Shown piece by piece: positions 9,544 to 19,527 of a stretch of 64,000 nt of DNA. This DNA comes from Rhizosphaericola sp047606825 (GTDB taxonomy: Bacteria > Bacteroidota > Bacteroidia > Chitinophagales > Chitinophagaceae). The notes under the pieces were generated by a model. That model saw only the letters and a program-made list of their open reading frames with translations, was not told the origin of the DNA and ran no database searches. The stretch lies in assembly GCA_047606825.1 (NCBI GenBank), contig JASGDY010000055.1:29870-93869 (forward strand), in the 5' to 3' direction. The position numbers were made by a program, and so were the translations under genes. The stretch's first letter is position 1. Every line of letters begins with the position of its first letter.

Positions 9544-10833
9544 ATGAAAGTATTATGGCTTTCGCCTAATTCCGGGTTGTTGTATGGAGATGTCCGCCAC
9601 GGGTCGTATAATGGGGAAGGTTGGGTCGTCTCTTTACAAAAAATATTACAGGAAAGTTTTAAGGATATACATTTAGGTATGGTATTTGTTTCAGACAGGT
9701 ATCAAACGTCTGTTGAAAAAGATGGAACAACGTATTTCCCTGTTTTCTCACGAAAAAAAAGTAGGCTGGAAAAGGTTTTAGAATACTATGGTGGATACAA
9801 GAAGGTTGATGACAATAAATACGTCAGTCAACTTAGGGATATCGTTAAGAATTTTAAGCCTGATGTTATCCATTTGTTTGGTATGGAAAGTCCATTTTCT
9901 TCGTGCTTAGGGAAGTTGGGTGTTCCTGTCGTTGTGCATCTTCAAGGTATTTTGGGGCCGTATGACAATGCTTTTTTTCCTGTTGATATAAATAAAAGTT
10001 CATTTCTATTCCCAATAACCTTAAAAGAGTGGGTACTACGAAATGGATATATATATGCTAAAAATAGTATTAAGGTTAGAGGTAATATCGAAAAACGCCA
10101 TTTCAAATTAGTGCGTTATGTAATGGGGCGTACCGATTGGGACTTTCAGGTTTCACGTCTATTGGCGCCACAGTCAGAGTACTATCATGTTGATGAAGTG
10201 TTGCGTTCTGATTTTTATACCAATATGGGAAAATGGCAGTCTAAGCAAAGAGGTAAATTTAAAATTATTTCCGTAATTTCAGAAACGATATATAAGGGAT
10301 TGGATGTTATTCTTAAAACCGCACACCTTTTAAAAACCAATACTAACATTGATTTTGACTGGCATGTAGTCGGAATCAAGAGAAATGCTAGAATGGTTCA
10401 TTTTTTTGAAAAATCAGTTGGCGTAAAGAGCTCGGATGTCAATATAATATATAAAGGGGTCTTGACGAAAGAAGAATTATGCATGAGTACATTGGATGCC
10501 GATTTATATGTTCATCCTTCTTATATTGACAATAGTCCCAATAGTCTATGTGAGGCACAACTATTGGGATTGCCTGTAATCGCTACAAATGTTGGGGGGG
10601 TCAGCTCACTGATTGAACACAACAAATCGGGATTATTGGTTCCGGCGAATGCCCCTTTTGAGCTTGCATTTTATATTAAAGAAATCATTGAAAATAAAGA
10701 ACTGGCTAAAGGATTGGGTGAAGAAGCGTTTTACAGAGCATCCAAAAGACACAATAAAATAACGATAGGGGAAAGCTTGATACGTGCTTATAAGGCTTGT
10801 ATTAAACCTCAAAATGCGAATGTATTAGTATAA
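9544..10833 (+). CDS. GT4-family glycosyltransferase
   Basis: A GT-B fold retaining glycosyltransferase of 429 residues. The C-terminal half holds the nucleotide-sugar site: ADLYVHPSYIDNSPNSLCEA, with Glu337 as part of the E-x7-E-type signature, then LLGLPVIATNVGGVSSLIEH. The N-terminal acceptor half has the usual VIHLFG..SPFSS pattern. It starts 10 nt after the polymerase gene. The base composition is AT-rich compared with the housekeeping genes of the window. Donor and acceptor cannot be told from the sequence. Confidence 0.85.
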   Translation: MKVLWLSPNSGLLYGDVRHGSYNGEGWVVSLQKILQESFKDIHLGMVFVSDRYQTSVEKDGTTYFPVFSRKKSRLEKVLEYYGGYKKVDDNKYVSQLRDIVKNFKPDVIHLFGMESPFSSCLGKLGVPVVVHLQGILGPYDNAFFPVDINKSSFLFPITLKEWVLRNGYIYAKNSIKVRGNIEKRHFKLVRYVMGRTDWDFQVSRLLAPQSEYYHVDEVLRSDFYTNMGKWQSKQRGKFKIISVISETIYKGLDVILKTAHLLKTNTNIDFDWHVVGIKRNARMVHFFEKSVGVKSSDVNIIYKGVLTKEELCMSTLDADLYVHPSYIDNSPNSLCEAQLLGLPVIATNVGGVSSLIEHNKSGLLVPANAPFELAFYIKEIIENKELAKGLGEEAFYRASKRHNKITIGESLIRAYKACIKPQNANVLV

Positions 10834-10865
10834 TTTCATCATGGTTACCTCCTAAAAAGATTAGA

Positions 10866-11474
10866 ATGGTCTTATTTTATTTTTACAAAGGATTAAGGCG
10901 TTTGGTGCGTATCCTGCGAGGTGTATTGGATAAATTATATACGTTTTTTTTACTAAAAGGAAATAATGTCTGTTATCATTCTTATAGAACAACTGGAACG
11001 CCTTTTATCATGGTAGCAAGAGGTGGATGCTTTTCGATCGGAAAAAATTTTATAATGAACAATGGTATATCTGCCAACCCTATTGGGTGCTACGATAAAT
11101 GTACCTTCTTTGTAGATAGGAACGCGACGCTGTCGATTGGAGACAATGTAGGTATGTCGCAGGCGGCATTGATTTGCCACCATCGTATCACAATCGAAGA
11201 CCATGTTATGATAGGCGGTGGTGTCAAAGTATATGATACAGACTTCCATTCACTAGATCCTTACGTAAGAGCAAGCAATCAGGATCTTCCCCTTCGCAAA
11301 GAAGCTCCGATAAAGATAAAAAAAAATGCTTTTATAGGTGCGTTTTCTATTATTCTCAAAGGTGTTACGATTGGGGAAAACTCGATAGTCGGCTCGGGAT
11401 CTATAGTGACCGGGTCTATACCTGACAATGAAATATGGGCAGGGAATCCTGCCAGGTTTATAAAGAAAATATAA
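10866..11474 (+). CDS. Hexapeptide-repeat acyltransferase (WbbJ/LbetaH type)
   Basis: A 202-residue left-handed beta-helix protein, probably an O-acetyltransferase that decorates the polysaccharide. Hexapeptide repeats run from about residue 55 to the end (ITIEDHVMIGGGVKVYDTD, IKIKKNAFIGAFSIILKGVT, IGENSIVGSGSIVTGSIPDN), and the C-terminus IWAGNPARFIKKI is typical. The catalytic His lies in the CHHRI/DTDFHSLD region. The next gene's ATG overlaps its TAA (TAATG). Confidence 0.85.
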   Translation: MVLFYFYKGLRRLVRILRGVLDKLYTFFLLKGNNVCYHSYRTTGTPFIMVARGGCFSIGKNFIMNNGISANPIGCYDKCTFFVDRNATLSIGDNVGMSQAALICHHRITIEDHVMIGGGVKVYDTDFHSLDPYVRASNQDLPLRKEAPIKIKKNAFIGAFSIILKGVTIGENSIVGSGSIVTGSIPDNEIWAGNPARFIKKI

Positions 11475-12301
11475 TGCAGTCTATCGCTATTTTATTGACC
11501 GTACACAACCGAAAACTGAAGACGCTGGCATGCCTGGCGCATGTATTTGCACAGCATGAGGTGTCGGGTTGTCAATGGGAGGTCTTTATGACCGATGATG
11601 GCTGTACTGACGGCACCCCGGAAGCCGTGGCAGCGCAGTTTCCCTCGGTGCATATTGTCAAGGGAGATGGCAACCTGTATTGGAACCGTGGCATGTATGC
11701 TGTATGGCAGACGGCATCTGAGTATAAGGATTTTGATTTCTATTTATGGCTCAATGACGACACGCTTCTTTTTGTCAATGCGTTGAAGGTATTATTGCAG
11801 AGTTCATTGTTAAAGCAGTCCCTGTCGATTATGGTAGGAGCTACCGTAGCGTCAACAGATCATTCCCAAGTTACGTATGGTGGACGTTCTGAAAATGGTT
11901 TGCTACTGCCGAAAGTGGAGCAGATGCAGCTATGTCGTTATTTCAATGGCAATATTGTGCTCATTCCCAGAGCAGTTTATAAGCAGTTGGGTAAGAACGA
12001 TCCTGTGTTTCATCATGCTTTGGGAGATTTCGATTATGGTTTAAGGGCATCCAAAGTCGGGATTACTTCATTTGTCGTGCCGGGCGTGTTGGGTGTTTGT
12101 GATTTGCATGAACATTTGCCAAGCTGGTGCAATGCGGAAAAAAAATTGGGGCAACGTTGGAAAGTTTTTCGCTCCCCGTTGGGGCAAAATCCGGAGGAGT
12201 TTTTTATTTATGAAAGGCGGCATAGCGGATTGGGAAGGGCGGTGTTTCATTATATGACAAATCATTTGAGGGTGCTGTTTCCTGGTTTATGGAAACAATG
12301 A
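11474..12301 (+). CDS. GT2-family glycosyltransferase
   Basis: A GT-A fold inverting transferase of 275 residues. The opening IAILLTVHNRKLKTLACL is followed by VFMTDDGCTDGT (UDP/dTDP-sugar site), GNLYWNRGMY and the DxD-type LWLNDDT at about residues 90-97. The hallmark order suits rhamnosyl/galactofuranosyl-type GT2 enzymes. The ATG at 11474 shares a base with the preceding stop. A GTG at 11435 would add 13 residues and overlap the acyltransferase, so it was not chosen. No membrane segment is seen. Confidence 0.85.
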   Translation: MQSIAILLTVHNRKLKTLACLAHVFAQHEVSGCQWEVFMTDDGCTDGTPEAVAAQFPSVHIVKGDGNLYWNRGMYAVWQTASEYKDFDFYLWLNDDTLLFVNALKVLLQSSLLKQSLSIMVGATVASTDHSQVTYGGRSENGLLLPKVEQMQLCRYFNGNIVLIPRAVYKQLGKNDPVFHHALGDFDYGLRASKVGITSFVVPGVLGVCDLHEHLPSWCNAEKKLGQRWKVFRSPLGQNPEEFFIYERRHSGLGRAVFHYMTNHLRVLFPGLWKQ

Positions 12302-12587
12302 ATCATAAACAATATGAAGAATATATATGTGTGAATCAATAGTTGAAATATCATGGATATTGACCGTTGTCAAGCTGAGCTGAGTCGATTTAGTTCAGTC
12401 TGAAAGGTAGAATGGCGATTATACACATAGCAACCTTTTATTATCATTAGATACGCTGCATTAGATAAAACTATGCAAACAATAAAATGAAAAAATTTCT
12501 CCTGTGAGGAGTGTAACAACAGCGTGTATTTATACCCCAGTCTTTCGAGGGATTTTGATAGAGAAAAGGCAACCAATTATAAATAAT
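12302..12587 (+). other. 286-nt spacer without a recognised gene
   Basis: AT-rich stretch between two glycosyltransferase genes. A GTG at 12504 opens a frame into the next gene, but the added 28 residues do not resemble the family. No clear promoter, terminator or repeat was found. Confidence 0.5.
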
Positions 12588-13676
12588 ATGAAAAAAATAT
12601 TAATATTTCATCCTTATTTAGCTCCTTATAGGATGGATCTATACAATAGACTGGCAGAAAAATATAATGTTTTCGTACTATTAACAGCGAGCGATACGGA
12701 AAAGGCCACATTGGGATTTGATTTAAATCAAACAAATTCCATGGCACGTTTTGCTTATAAATATGCAATTAAAGGTATTTATATAGGTCGTCATCTCTTT
12801 TCAATGGTTTATTTCAATTGTATTAGGTCGTTTAAACCAGATATTGTTTTCGCTCATGAGTTGGGATTTAATACAATTATTTCCATCTTCCTAAAACTAT
12901 TTTTCCGATATAAAATATTTGTTACTGTTGATGATTCTCCCGCAATGATTAAAACGTATGGTTTTAAACGTCGATTGTTGCAACGTTTCGTATATAGAAA
13001 CGTAGATTTTGTATTAGTGGTTCATCCAGAAGTAAAAAAATACCTTCAGAATAAGTATGCTAAATTTTTAAATAAATTTATTTATTTTCCCATTATACAA
13101 GATGACAGGATTCTTTCTGAAAAATTGGCAAATGCAAATTCACTTGTACGTCTAGATACAAAAAGATATGTTACAGTGTATAGCAATATCATTTTATTTG
13201 TTGGAAGATTGGAGACTGTGAAGAATCCATTGCTGTTGTTGGAATCTTTTGCCAGATTGAATGACCCATCTTTGCTATTGGTTTTTGTAGGAGGAGGCAG
13301 CCTGTTGCTACAATTGAAGGAATTGGCAAAAACGTTAAAGGTAGAATCCAATGTTCTATTTACCGGCCGCTTAAGTGGATCAGATTTGTATATGTGGTAC
13401 AATTTATCAGACATTTTTGTCCTCCCCAGCAAATTTGAACCCTTTGGGGCAGTAGTCAATGAGGCGTTAGTGGCGGGTTGCAATGTCCTGGTTTCTGATC
13501 AAGTAGGGGCTAGCTGCTTAATTGATTCATCTAATGGGATTGTCTTTCCGCTTAGCAACGAAGATCATCTCTTCCTCCAATTAAAAGAAATGCTTCGTTT
13601 ATCCAAAGCAGAGAAAAAAAATAAAATGATTATTTCATTTGATGATTTGTTTAATTTATTAGTTGAATATTTATGA
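12588..13676 (+). CDS. GT4-family glycosyltransferase
   Basis: A GT-B fold transferase of 362 residues from the ATG at 12588, preferred over GTG 12504 because KKILIFHPYLAPYRMDLYN is the usual N-terminal strand. The donor half shows NIILFVGRLETVKNP, a glycine-rich LVFVGGGS and the FEPFGAVVNEALVAGCNVLV signature. This is among the most AT-rich genes in the window. It ends in a four-base ATGA overlap with the next acyltransferase, so the two are probably translationally coupled. Confidence 0.85.
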   Translation: MKKILIFHPYLAPYRMDLYNRLAEKYNVFVLLTASDTEKATLGFDLNQTNSMARFAYKYAIKGIYIGRHLFSMVYFNCIRSFKPDIVFAHELGFNTIISIFLKLFFRYKIFVTVDDSPAMIKTYGFKRRLLQRFVYRNVDFVLVVHPEVKKYLQNKYAKFLNKFIYFPIIQDDRILSEKLANANSLVRLDTKRYVTVYSNIILFVGRLETVKNPLLLLESFARLNDPSLLLVFVGGGSLLLQLKELAKTLKVESNVLFTGRLSGSDLYMWYNLSDIFVLPSKFEPFGAVVNEALVAGCNVLVSDQVGASCLIDSSNGIVFPLSNEDHLFLQLKEMLRLSKAEKKNKMIISFDDLFNLLVEYL

Positions 13677-14251
13677 AAATAGCGTATGCCAATATGCCGG
13701 AAGGATCAAGTAGGTTTAATTTTTTGCTTAGATATATCTTTAATATGACCCGTACTTGGTATATGTTCCATATTTGCTATCCATGGGTTAAATATGAAGG
13801 ATTTGTGCGGGTAATGAAAGGGGTTTCTTTTGCGAAGAAGCATATTACAATCGGAAACAACGTGCAGTTTGGCCATTATTGCAATGTCGCCAACAATGTT
13901 GTTTTCAACAACTATATCTTGATGGCAGGAAGGGTATGTTTTGTAGGGAAAAATGACCACGACAGTTCTGTAGTTGCCCAATATATATGGAACGGAGAGA
14001 GAATCGATAATGGACATTGTGTGGTAGAGGATGATGTTTGGATTGGTCATGGTACCACAGTCGTAGGGAACGTAAGAATAGGGATGGGCGCCGTCATAGC
14101 AGCAGGTGCAGTTGTTAACAGAGATGTGCCTGCCTGTGAAATTTGGGGAGGTGTGCCAGCGAAGAAAATAAAAGATCGCTTTTTGACAGAAGACGAAAAG
14201 AATAGACATATAGACTTTTTAAAAAGAGGGGAAAACAACGCAAATGCTTAA
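13673..14251 (+). CDS. Hexapeptide-repeat acyltransferase
   Basis: A 192-residue left-handed beta-helix acyltransferase and the second in the locus. Repeats include ITIGNNVQFGHYCNVANNVV, VEDDVWIGHGTTVVGNVRIG and MGAVIAAGAVVNRDVP, ending in IWGGVPAKKIKDRF; GKNDHDSS may hold the catalytic His. It probably acetylates one sugar of the repeat unit. It overlaps both neighbours (ATGA with the upstream gene, 8 nt with the downstream gene). Confidence 0.85.
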   Translation: MKIAYANMPEGSSRFNFLLRYIFNMTRTWYMFHICYPWVKYEGFVRVMKGVSFAKKHITIGNNVQFGHYCNVANNVVFNNYILMAGRVCFVGKNDHDSSVVAQYIWNGERIDNGHCVVEDDVWIGHGTTVVGNVRIGMGAVIAAGAVVNRDVPACEIWGGVPAKKIKDRFLTEDEKNRHIDFLKRGENNANA

Positions 14252-15473
14252 AATACTCATCAATGCTTATGCATGCTCACCCAATATGGGTAGCGAACCC
14301 GGAATGGCGTGGAACTGGTGTGTACACTTGGCAAAACATTGTGAACTGTATATTATCACGGAAGGTGAATTTAGAGACCGTATAGACGCTGCGTTGCCGG
14401 ACTTGCCACAAGGAAGTAATATGCATTTCTATTATAACCCCGTATTACCAAAGGTTCGGCAGATGTGCTGGAATCAAGGAGACTGGCGGTTCTATTGGCA
14501 TTATAGGCAATGGCAGAAGAAAACATTGCAGATTGCAAAAGAGATTGTGGAAAAGTATCCGATTGACATTGTACATCAACTGAACATGATTGGATTTCGA
14601 GAACCTGGTTATCTATGGCGGATGACTGACATTCCTTTTGTATGGGGTCCGATAGATGCCAAGGGGGATTTCCCTATCGCATATTTAGATGGCGCGGGAT
14701 TTAAGGATAAGTTGTTTATCCATCTGAAAAATTATGTAAACAAACTACAAATACGTTATTCAAAAAGGGTAAAATCAGCAATCCAAAACACCTCGTTGGC
14801 AATATCGGCATCTTCCAACTCTCAACACACATTAAAAGAATATTACCATATAGATAGCCTGTTGTTAAATGAGTCCGGATGTAATATTCGAGAAGAATCT
14901 TCCCCTAACGCCAGATTGTTGCATAGAGATTTTATGGAAATTATTTGGGTAGGAAAGTTGGATTTTAGGAAGCAGCTTCGATTGGCTCTGCGCATCCTAT
15001 CCCAAACGAAGAACAAAAACATCCGTTTACATATTGTCGGTGGAGGCAATGCTGAGGAATACAAGAAATTGATTTTTGCTTTAAATATAGAGGAACAGTG
15101 TGTTTGGCATGGCGTTTTAAATCATAATGCTGTTCAAGAAAAAATGCAGCAATCCGATTTGTTGCTGTTTACCAGTGTGGCAGAAGGAACGCCCCATGTC
15201 GTATTGGAAGCAATTGCCAATGAATTGCCCGTATTATGTTTTGATACTTGTGGGCAGGGGGATTGTGTGGATGACAAAGTCGGTTATAAAATTTCCCTTT
15301 CCAATCCTGAACAGTCCATACAGGAGTTCGCTGATGCGCTCAATTATCTTTTTATCCATCGCGATAGGCTTAAAGAGATGTCCGCCCATTGTCGGAAAAG
15401 GCAAATAGAACTTTCATGGGAGCGGAAGGCCGAAACAATGGCGTCTCTCTATGAAAAGGTTGTGGCGGAATGA
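14244..15473 (+). CDS. GT4-family glycosyltransferase (last gene of the polysaccharide locus)
   Basis: A GT-B fold transferase of 409 residues. The N-terminal INAYACSPNMGSEPGMAWNW is a glycine/serine-rich acceptor loop typical of GT4 enzymes that begin 'ACSPxxGSEPG'. The donor half shows IIWVGKLDFRKQL, IVGGGNAEEYKK and LFTSVAEGTPHVVLEA. It overlaps the upstream acyltransferase by 8 nt. After it come 184 nt before an unrelated peptidase gene, so the locus most likely ends here. Confidence 0.85.
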   Translation: MLKILINAYACSPNMGSEPGMAWNWCVHLAKHCELYIITEGEFRDRIDAALPDLPQGSNMHFYYNPVLPKVRQMCWNQGDWRFYWHYRQWQKKTLQIAKEIVEKYPIDIVHQLNMIGFREPGYLWRMTDIPFVWGPIDAKGDFPIAYLDGAGFKDKLFIHLKNYVNKLQIRYSKRVKSAIQNTSLAISASSNSQHTLKEYYHIDSLLLNESGCNIREESSPNARLLHRDFMEIIWVGKLDFRKQLRLALRILSQTKNKNIRLHIVGGGNAEEYKKLIFALNIEEQCVWHGVLNHNAVQEKMQQSDLLLFTSVAEGTPHVVLEAIANELPVLCFDTCGQGDCVDDKVGYKISLSNPEQSIQEFADALNYLFIHRDRLKEMSAHCRKRQIELSWERKAETMASLYEKVVAE

Positions 15474-15657
15474 AGAGGAGTGCCTCAACAATACCATTGA
15501 AAATATATTTCTATGTGAGTAGTTTTGGTTATTTTGTATCATGACAAAGTAACAGAGCGTTTTTCTATATCAAAATTTAGATGCGTTTGCCCTGACGATT
15601 GCTTACGTTACTATGGCACGTTAAACTTTTTACCGTACCTTAGACATCCTAAAGTCT

Positions 15658-18546
15658 ATGCCCATGAATCCCAAATCATTTGTCGCCCTTTTGTTCTTGT
15701 GCTTGTCCACTGTTGTTTTTGCGCAGAAAAAACCGTTGGACCATACGGTTTACGATGGCTGGCAGTCTCTCTCGGAAACGACGATCAGCAACGATGGTCG
15801 ATATGTTTCGTATATGGTCTTGCCGCAGGAAGGCGACGGCGTTTTATATATACAGAAAATCGACGGTGACACCTTGACACGTGTCCTCCGTGGTTATGAA
15901 GGTGCATTTTTGCCTAACAGTTCGTATTTTGTCTGTAAAATAAAACCTACGTTTAAACAAACGCGCCAAGCCAAAATAGACAAGAAAAAAGAAGACGAAA
16001 TGCCGACGGATTCGCTGGCAATCGTCAATCTCAGCACTGGAACAGTTCAAAAAATCGCCCGTGTCAAATCATTTCAGGTTTCTGAAAAAGAAGGCTCCTT
16101 GTTGGCTTGGCTGGACGAGAAAGCTGTGCCGAATAAACAACCTAAACTGGATTCTCTCGCGCAACTGAACAAGCTGCAATCCGAAGCGGACAGCCTTTCC
16201 CATGTTGCCGACAGCCTCCGTACGCAAGTCGCGCAAGCCAAAACAAAAGGGTTGCAAATATTAAAACCACAGCCAAAAAAAGACAAGAAAACAACGATAA
16301 AGCCCGACGGAACTGACCTGCATATTTGGAATCTGCAAACCAATGATAGCTTGGTTTTGCATAATATTACAGACTATACGATTAGCGCAAAAAACAATAT
16401 CGTTGCAGTCGCTTATGGTTCAACGGAAACGGATTCCATTAAAAAAATCGGCTATGTTCAGAACAATAAAATATTGATAGTACTGCAAAACATTAAAGAA
16501 ATCAAAGCGTTGACGTTGGACGAAGAAGGAAAACAGTTGGCATTCATGGCGGACAAAGACAGTACGGCTAAGGCTTTGCGCAATTATTATAGTCTGTATT
16601 TATTTAAAAAAGGGAATGACAGCGCACATGTCGTCGCGACTAAAAATACGCAAGGCATTCCAGAGAACAACCAGATTAGCGAGTATGCCAAACTATATTT
16701 CAGTAAATCCGGCAAGCGGTTGTTTTTTGGCACAAGTCCCATTTTGCCTTTAAAAGATACAAGCCTGCCAGATTTTGAAAGAGTAAGATTAGATGTATGG
16801 CATTATAAGGAAGACGAACTACACACTGTACAGCTATACAATCTGGAACGCGATTTAAAACGTAATTATTTGGCTCTGTACGACATCGACCGACAACAGG
16901 TATTGCAGTTGGCATCCAATACTTTCCGCAATGTCTATCTTACCGAAAACGGCGACGGAAAATATTTTTATACCTCGACGGATTCCGCACATCGTGTGTC
17001 CCGTCAGTGGTTGGGAAGTGCCAACGTGGATGTCTATCTCTGGGATTTGGAAAAAGGACAAAAACGTATCATTGCCAAGAACTGGAACGGCAATGTCTAC
17101 CCATCCTATGACGGCAATGGGTTGCTGCTATATAATGCAGTGAAGCGCAATTATAGTTTGTACAATGTACAGACTAATGCTATAAAACCCGTACTGGGTA
17201 TCACTGTGCCTGTATATGACGTAGAAAACGATGTGCCTGACGACCCTTCCAACTATGGTGTCATGGGCTGGACGAAAGACGGTTCGGATGTTTTTGTGTA
17301 TGGGCAATATGATATTTGGAAAATAGACGCGCAGAGAGGTACATCGACATTGGTAATTTCTGGAAAAGCCAACAAGGAGTCCTATCAATATGTCTCCCTT
17401 GACAAAGAGTTGCGTTACATACCGACAGATAGTGTATTGGCATTTGATAAATACTATAATAATACCAAGAATAACCAATTTGTTTTATTTTCGTTGGACA
17501 AACCGAACAGCCAACATATTTTGACATCTTTGGCGAACTATAAAGTCGCTTCTTTAAATAAAGCAAAAAACGCAGATACATGGACATTTACCAAACAAAA
17601 TTTTCAAGTTTCTCCCAATGTATTTTCTTTAGCAAATAACCAGACGATACAATTGTCCAATATCAATCGACAACAAAATAATTATAGTTGGGGAACCGCG
17701 GAACTATACAAGTGGAAAGCTTATACGGGAAAGGAAACAGAAGGCATACTCTACAAACCGGAGAACTTTGACCCCAACAAAAAATATCCTTTGATTGCTT
17801 ATTTCTATGAACGGAACAATGAAACACTATACAATTACCTACCGCCATCGCCCACGCCGTCACGGCTCAATATTTCTTTTTTTGTAAGTCGTGGTTATAT
17901 CGTGTTCGTTCCCGATATTTGGTACACGACGGGACATCCTGGACAATCGGCTTATAACTATATAGTGAGCGGTGTACGCTCTTTAATTAAAAAAGGATTT
18001 GTGGACAGTACCAAGATGGGTTTGCAGGGACAAAGTTGGGGCGGTTACCAGACGGCTTATCTTATCGCCAAAGCTCCCGGAATGTTTGCCGCGGCTTGGG
18101 CGGGCGCACCTGTTGTCAATATGTTCAGTGCTTATGGCGGAATCCGTTGGGAAAGCGGTATGAACAGGCAGTTCCAATATGAAAAAACGCAAAGCCGCAT
18201 TGGCGCAACGGTTTGGGACAAGCCCAACCTGTACATAGAAAACTCTCCTTTGTTTAATTTACCCAAAGTGACGACGCCTGTCGTCATTATGGCCAACGAT
18301 GCCGACGGTGCGGTTCCCTGGTATCAAGGCATTGAAATGTTTACCGACCTGAGACGATTAGACAAGCCGAGCTGGTTGCTTAACTATAACGGAGAAGCGC
18401 ACAACCTCGTGCAACGCAGGAACAGAAAGGACATCCAAATCCGTGAACAGCAATTTTTCGACTGGTTATTAAAAGGCGAAAAACCCGCTCCGTGGATTAC
18501 GGAGGGAGTCCCTGCGATTATGAAAGACAAGACGATGGGGTTATAA
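15658..18546 (+). CDS. S9-family prolyl oligopeptidase-like serine peptidase
   Basis: A secreted (periplasmic) peptidase of 962 residues. The signal peptide is SFVALLFLCLSTVVFAQ, with probable cleavage after about residue 22. A long beta-propeller region precedes the alpha/beta-hydrolase domain. The nucleophile Ser793 lies in GLQGQSWGGYQ. The acid Asp is in NDADGAVP (about 881-888). His915 is in GEAHNL. Near residues 160-220 there is a charged, heptad-like insert (Leu/Ala/Gln/Lys-rich) inside the propeller. The start is ATG 15658, with a second ATG two codons on. At 962 residues it is longer than most S9 peptidases, largely because of the propeller and insert. It stands alone. Confidence 0.9.
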   Translation: MPMNPKSFVALLFLCLSTVVFAQKKPLDHTVYDGWQSLSETTISNDGRYVSYMVLPQEGDGVLYIQKIDGDTLTRVLRGYEGAFLPNSSYFVCKIKPTFKQTRQAKIDKKKEDEMPTDSLAIVNLSTGTVQKIARVKSFQVSEKEGSLLAWLDEKAVPNKQPKLDSLAQLNKLQSEADSLSHVADSLRTQVAQAKTKGLQILKPQPKKDKKTTIKPDGTDLHIWNLQTNDSLVLHNITDYTISAKNNIVAVAYGSTETDSIKKIGYVQNNKILIVLQNIKEIKALTLDEEGKQLAFMADKDSTAKALRNYYSLYLFKKGNDSAHVVATKNTQGIPENNQISEYAKLYFSKSGKRLFFGTSPILPLKDTSLPDFERVRLDVWHYKEDELHTVQLYNLERDLKRNYLALYDIDRQQVLQLASNTFRNVYLTENGDGKYFYTSTDSAHRVSRQWLGSANVDVYLWDLEKGQKRIIAKNWNGNVYPSYDGNGLLLYNAVKRNYSLYNVQTNAIKPVLGITVPVYDVENDVPDDPSNYGVMGWTKDGSDVFVYGQYDIWKIDAQRGTSTLVISGKANKESYQYVSLDKELRYIPTDSVLAFDKYYNNTKNNQFVLFSLDKPNSQHILTSLANYKVASLNKAKNADTWTFTKQNFQVSPNVFSLANNQTIQLSNINRQQNNYSWGTAELYKWKAYTGKETEGILYKPENFDPNKKYPLIAYFYERNNETLYNYLPPSPTPSRLNISFFVSRGYIVFVPDIWYTTGHPGQSAYNYIVSGVRSLIKKGFVDSTKMGLQGQSWGGYQTAYLIAKAPGMFAAAWAGAPVVNMFSAYGGIRWESGMNRQFQYEKTQSRIGATVWDKPNLYIENSPLFNLPKVTTPVVIMANDADGAVPWYQGIEMFTDLRRLDKPSWLLNYNGEAHNLVQRRNRKDIQIREQQFFDWLLKGEKPAPWITEGVPAIMKDKTMGL

Positions 18547-18725
18547 AGTTTAAAAAAACAAAAAGCACCACTTATATGATAGCCCAGATGCGCAGACAAC
18601 CATAATCTCAGACTTTTTATTCTTATCTTTTTGATATTTAGCGAAACATAGCATTTGTATTATTAAATTATAAAATTCATTTATCCCCGCCTATAAAACA
18701 TTACTTTAGCCAAAACTATTGGATA

Positions 18726-19517
18726 ATGAAACAAACGTTAATCAGTATGGCAGCATTGGCATTGTCCGCTATTTCCTGCAAGACGGTAAGAAATGTAAAC
18801 CAAGCATATTTTAATAAAAATGTCGTCGTCGCGCATCGCGGTGCATGGAAGACAAACCATCTCCCTGAAAATTCAATAGCGTCATTGAAACAGGCTATTA
18901 AGATTGGATGCGCGGGTTCGGAATTTGACGTGCATCTGACCTCGGACGATTCACTGGTCATCTGCCACAATGACGACTATCAAGGAATGGTCATTGAAAA
19001 ATCAACTTTTGCTCAGTTGTCTGAAAAACCATTGTCCAACGGAGAAAGAATCCCAACGTTGCGCGAATACTTAGAAACCGGAAAAATGCAAAACCAGACG
19101 CGCCTTGTCCTTGAAATCAAGAAGTCCATCATCGACAGCAGCCGTACGCTGGCATTGACACAACGTTGCGTGGACGAAGTCCGTAAGGTCGGCGTAGAGC
19201 ATCTGGTCGTGTACATCAGCTTCGACTATGCGGCTTGCCTCAAGGTCCGGGAACTTGACAAGAACGCCATCGTCCAATACCTCAACGGCGACATTGCACC
19301 CACAAAAATAAAAGCCGACAAGCTCAACGGTATTGACTATCATCTTGACGTATTCAAAAAACATCCCGAATGGATCGCCGAAGCCAAAAAATTGAAAGTA
19401 GACCTGAACGCCTGGACCGTCAACAAGAAAGAAGACCTGCAATTTTTCCTTGACCAGAAATTTGATTTTATCACGACCAACGAGCCGGAGTTGCTGTTTT
19501 CGTTGATAAATAAGTAG
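18726..19517 (+). CDS. Glycerophosphodiester phosphodiesterase, lipoprotein
   Basis: Hydrolyses glycerophosphodiesters to glycerol 3-phosphate and an alcohol. A lipoprotein signal (LALSAISC, lipobox Cys near residue 18) points to a periplasm-facing lipoprotein. The TIM-barrel signature is clear: AHRGAW with His37 and Arg38, PENS, then EFDVHLTSDDSLVICHND with the metal-binding Glu/Asp and the second catalytic His. The C-terminus has the usual AWTVNKKEDLQFFL and TNEPELL. The 263-residue length is normal. Directly after it lies an nhaA remnant. Confidence 0.93.
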   Translation: MKQTLISMAALALSAISCKTVRNVNQAYFNKNVVVAHRGAWKTNHLPENSIASLKQAIKIGCAGSEFDVHLTSDDSLVICHNDDYQGMVIEKSTFAQLSEKPLSNGERIPTLREYLETGKMQNQTRLVLEIKKSIIDSSRTLALTQRCVDEVRKVGVEHLVVYISFDYAACLKVRELDKNAIVQYLNGDIAPTKIKADKLNGIDYHLDVFKKHPEWIAEAKKLKVDLNAWTVNKKEDLQFFLDQKFDFITTNEPELLFSLINK

Positions 19518-19527
19518 CAGAAGGAAG

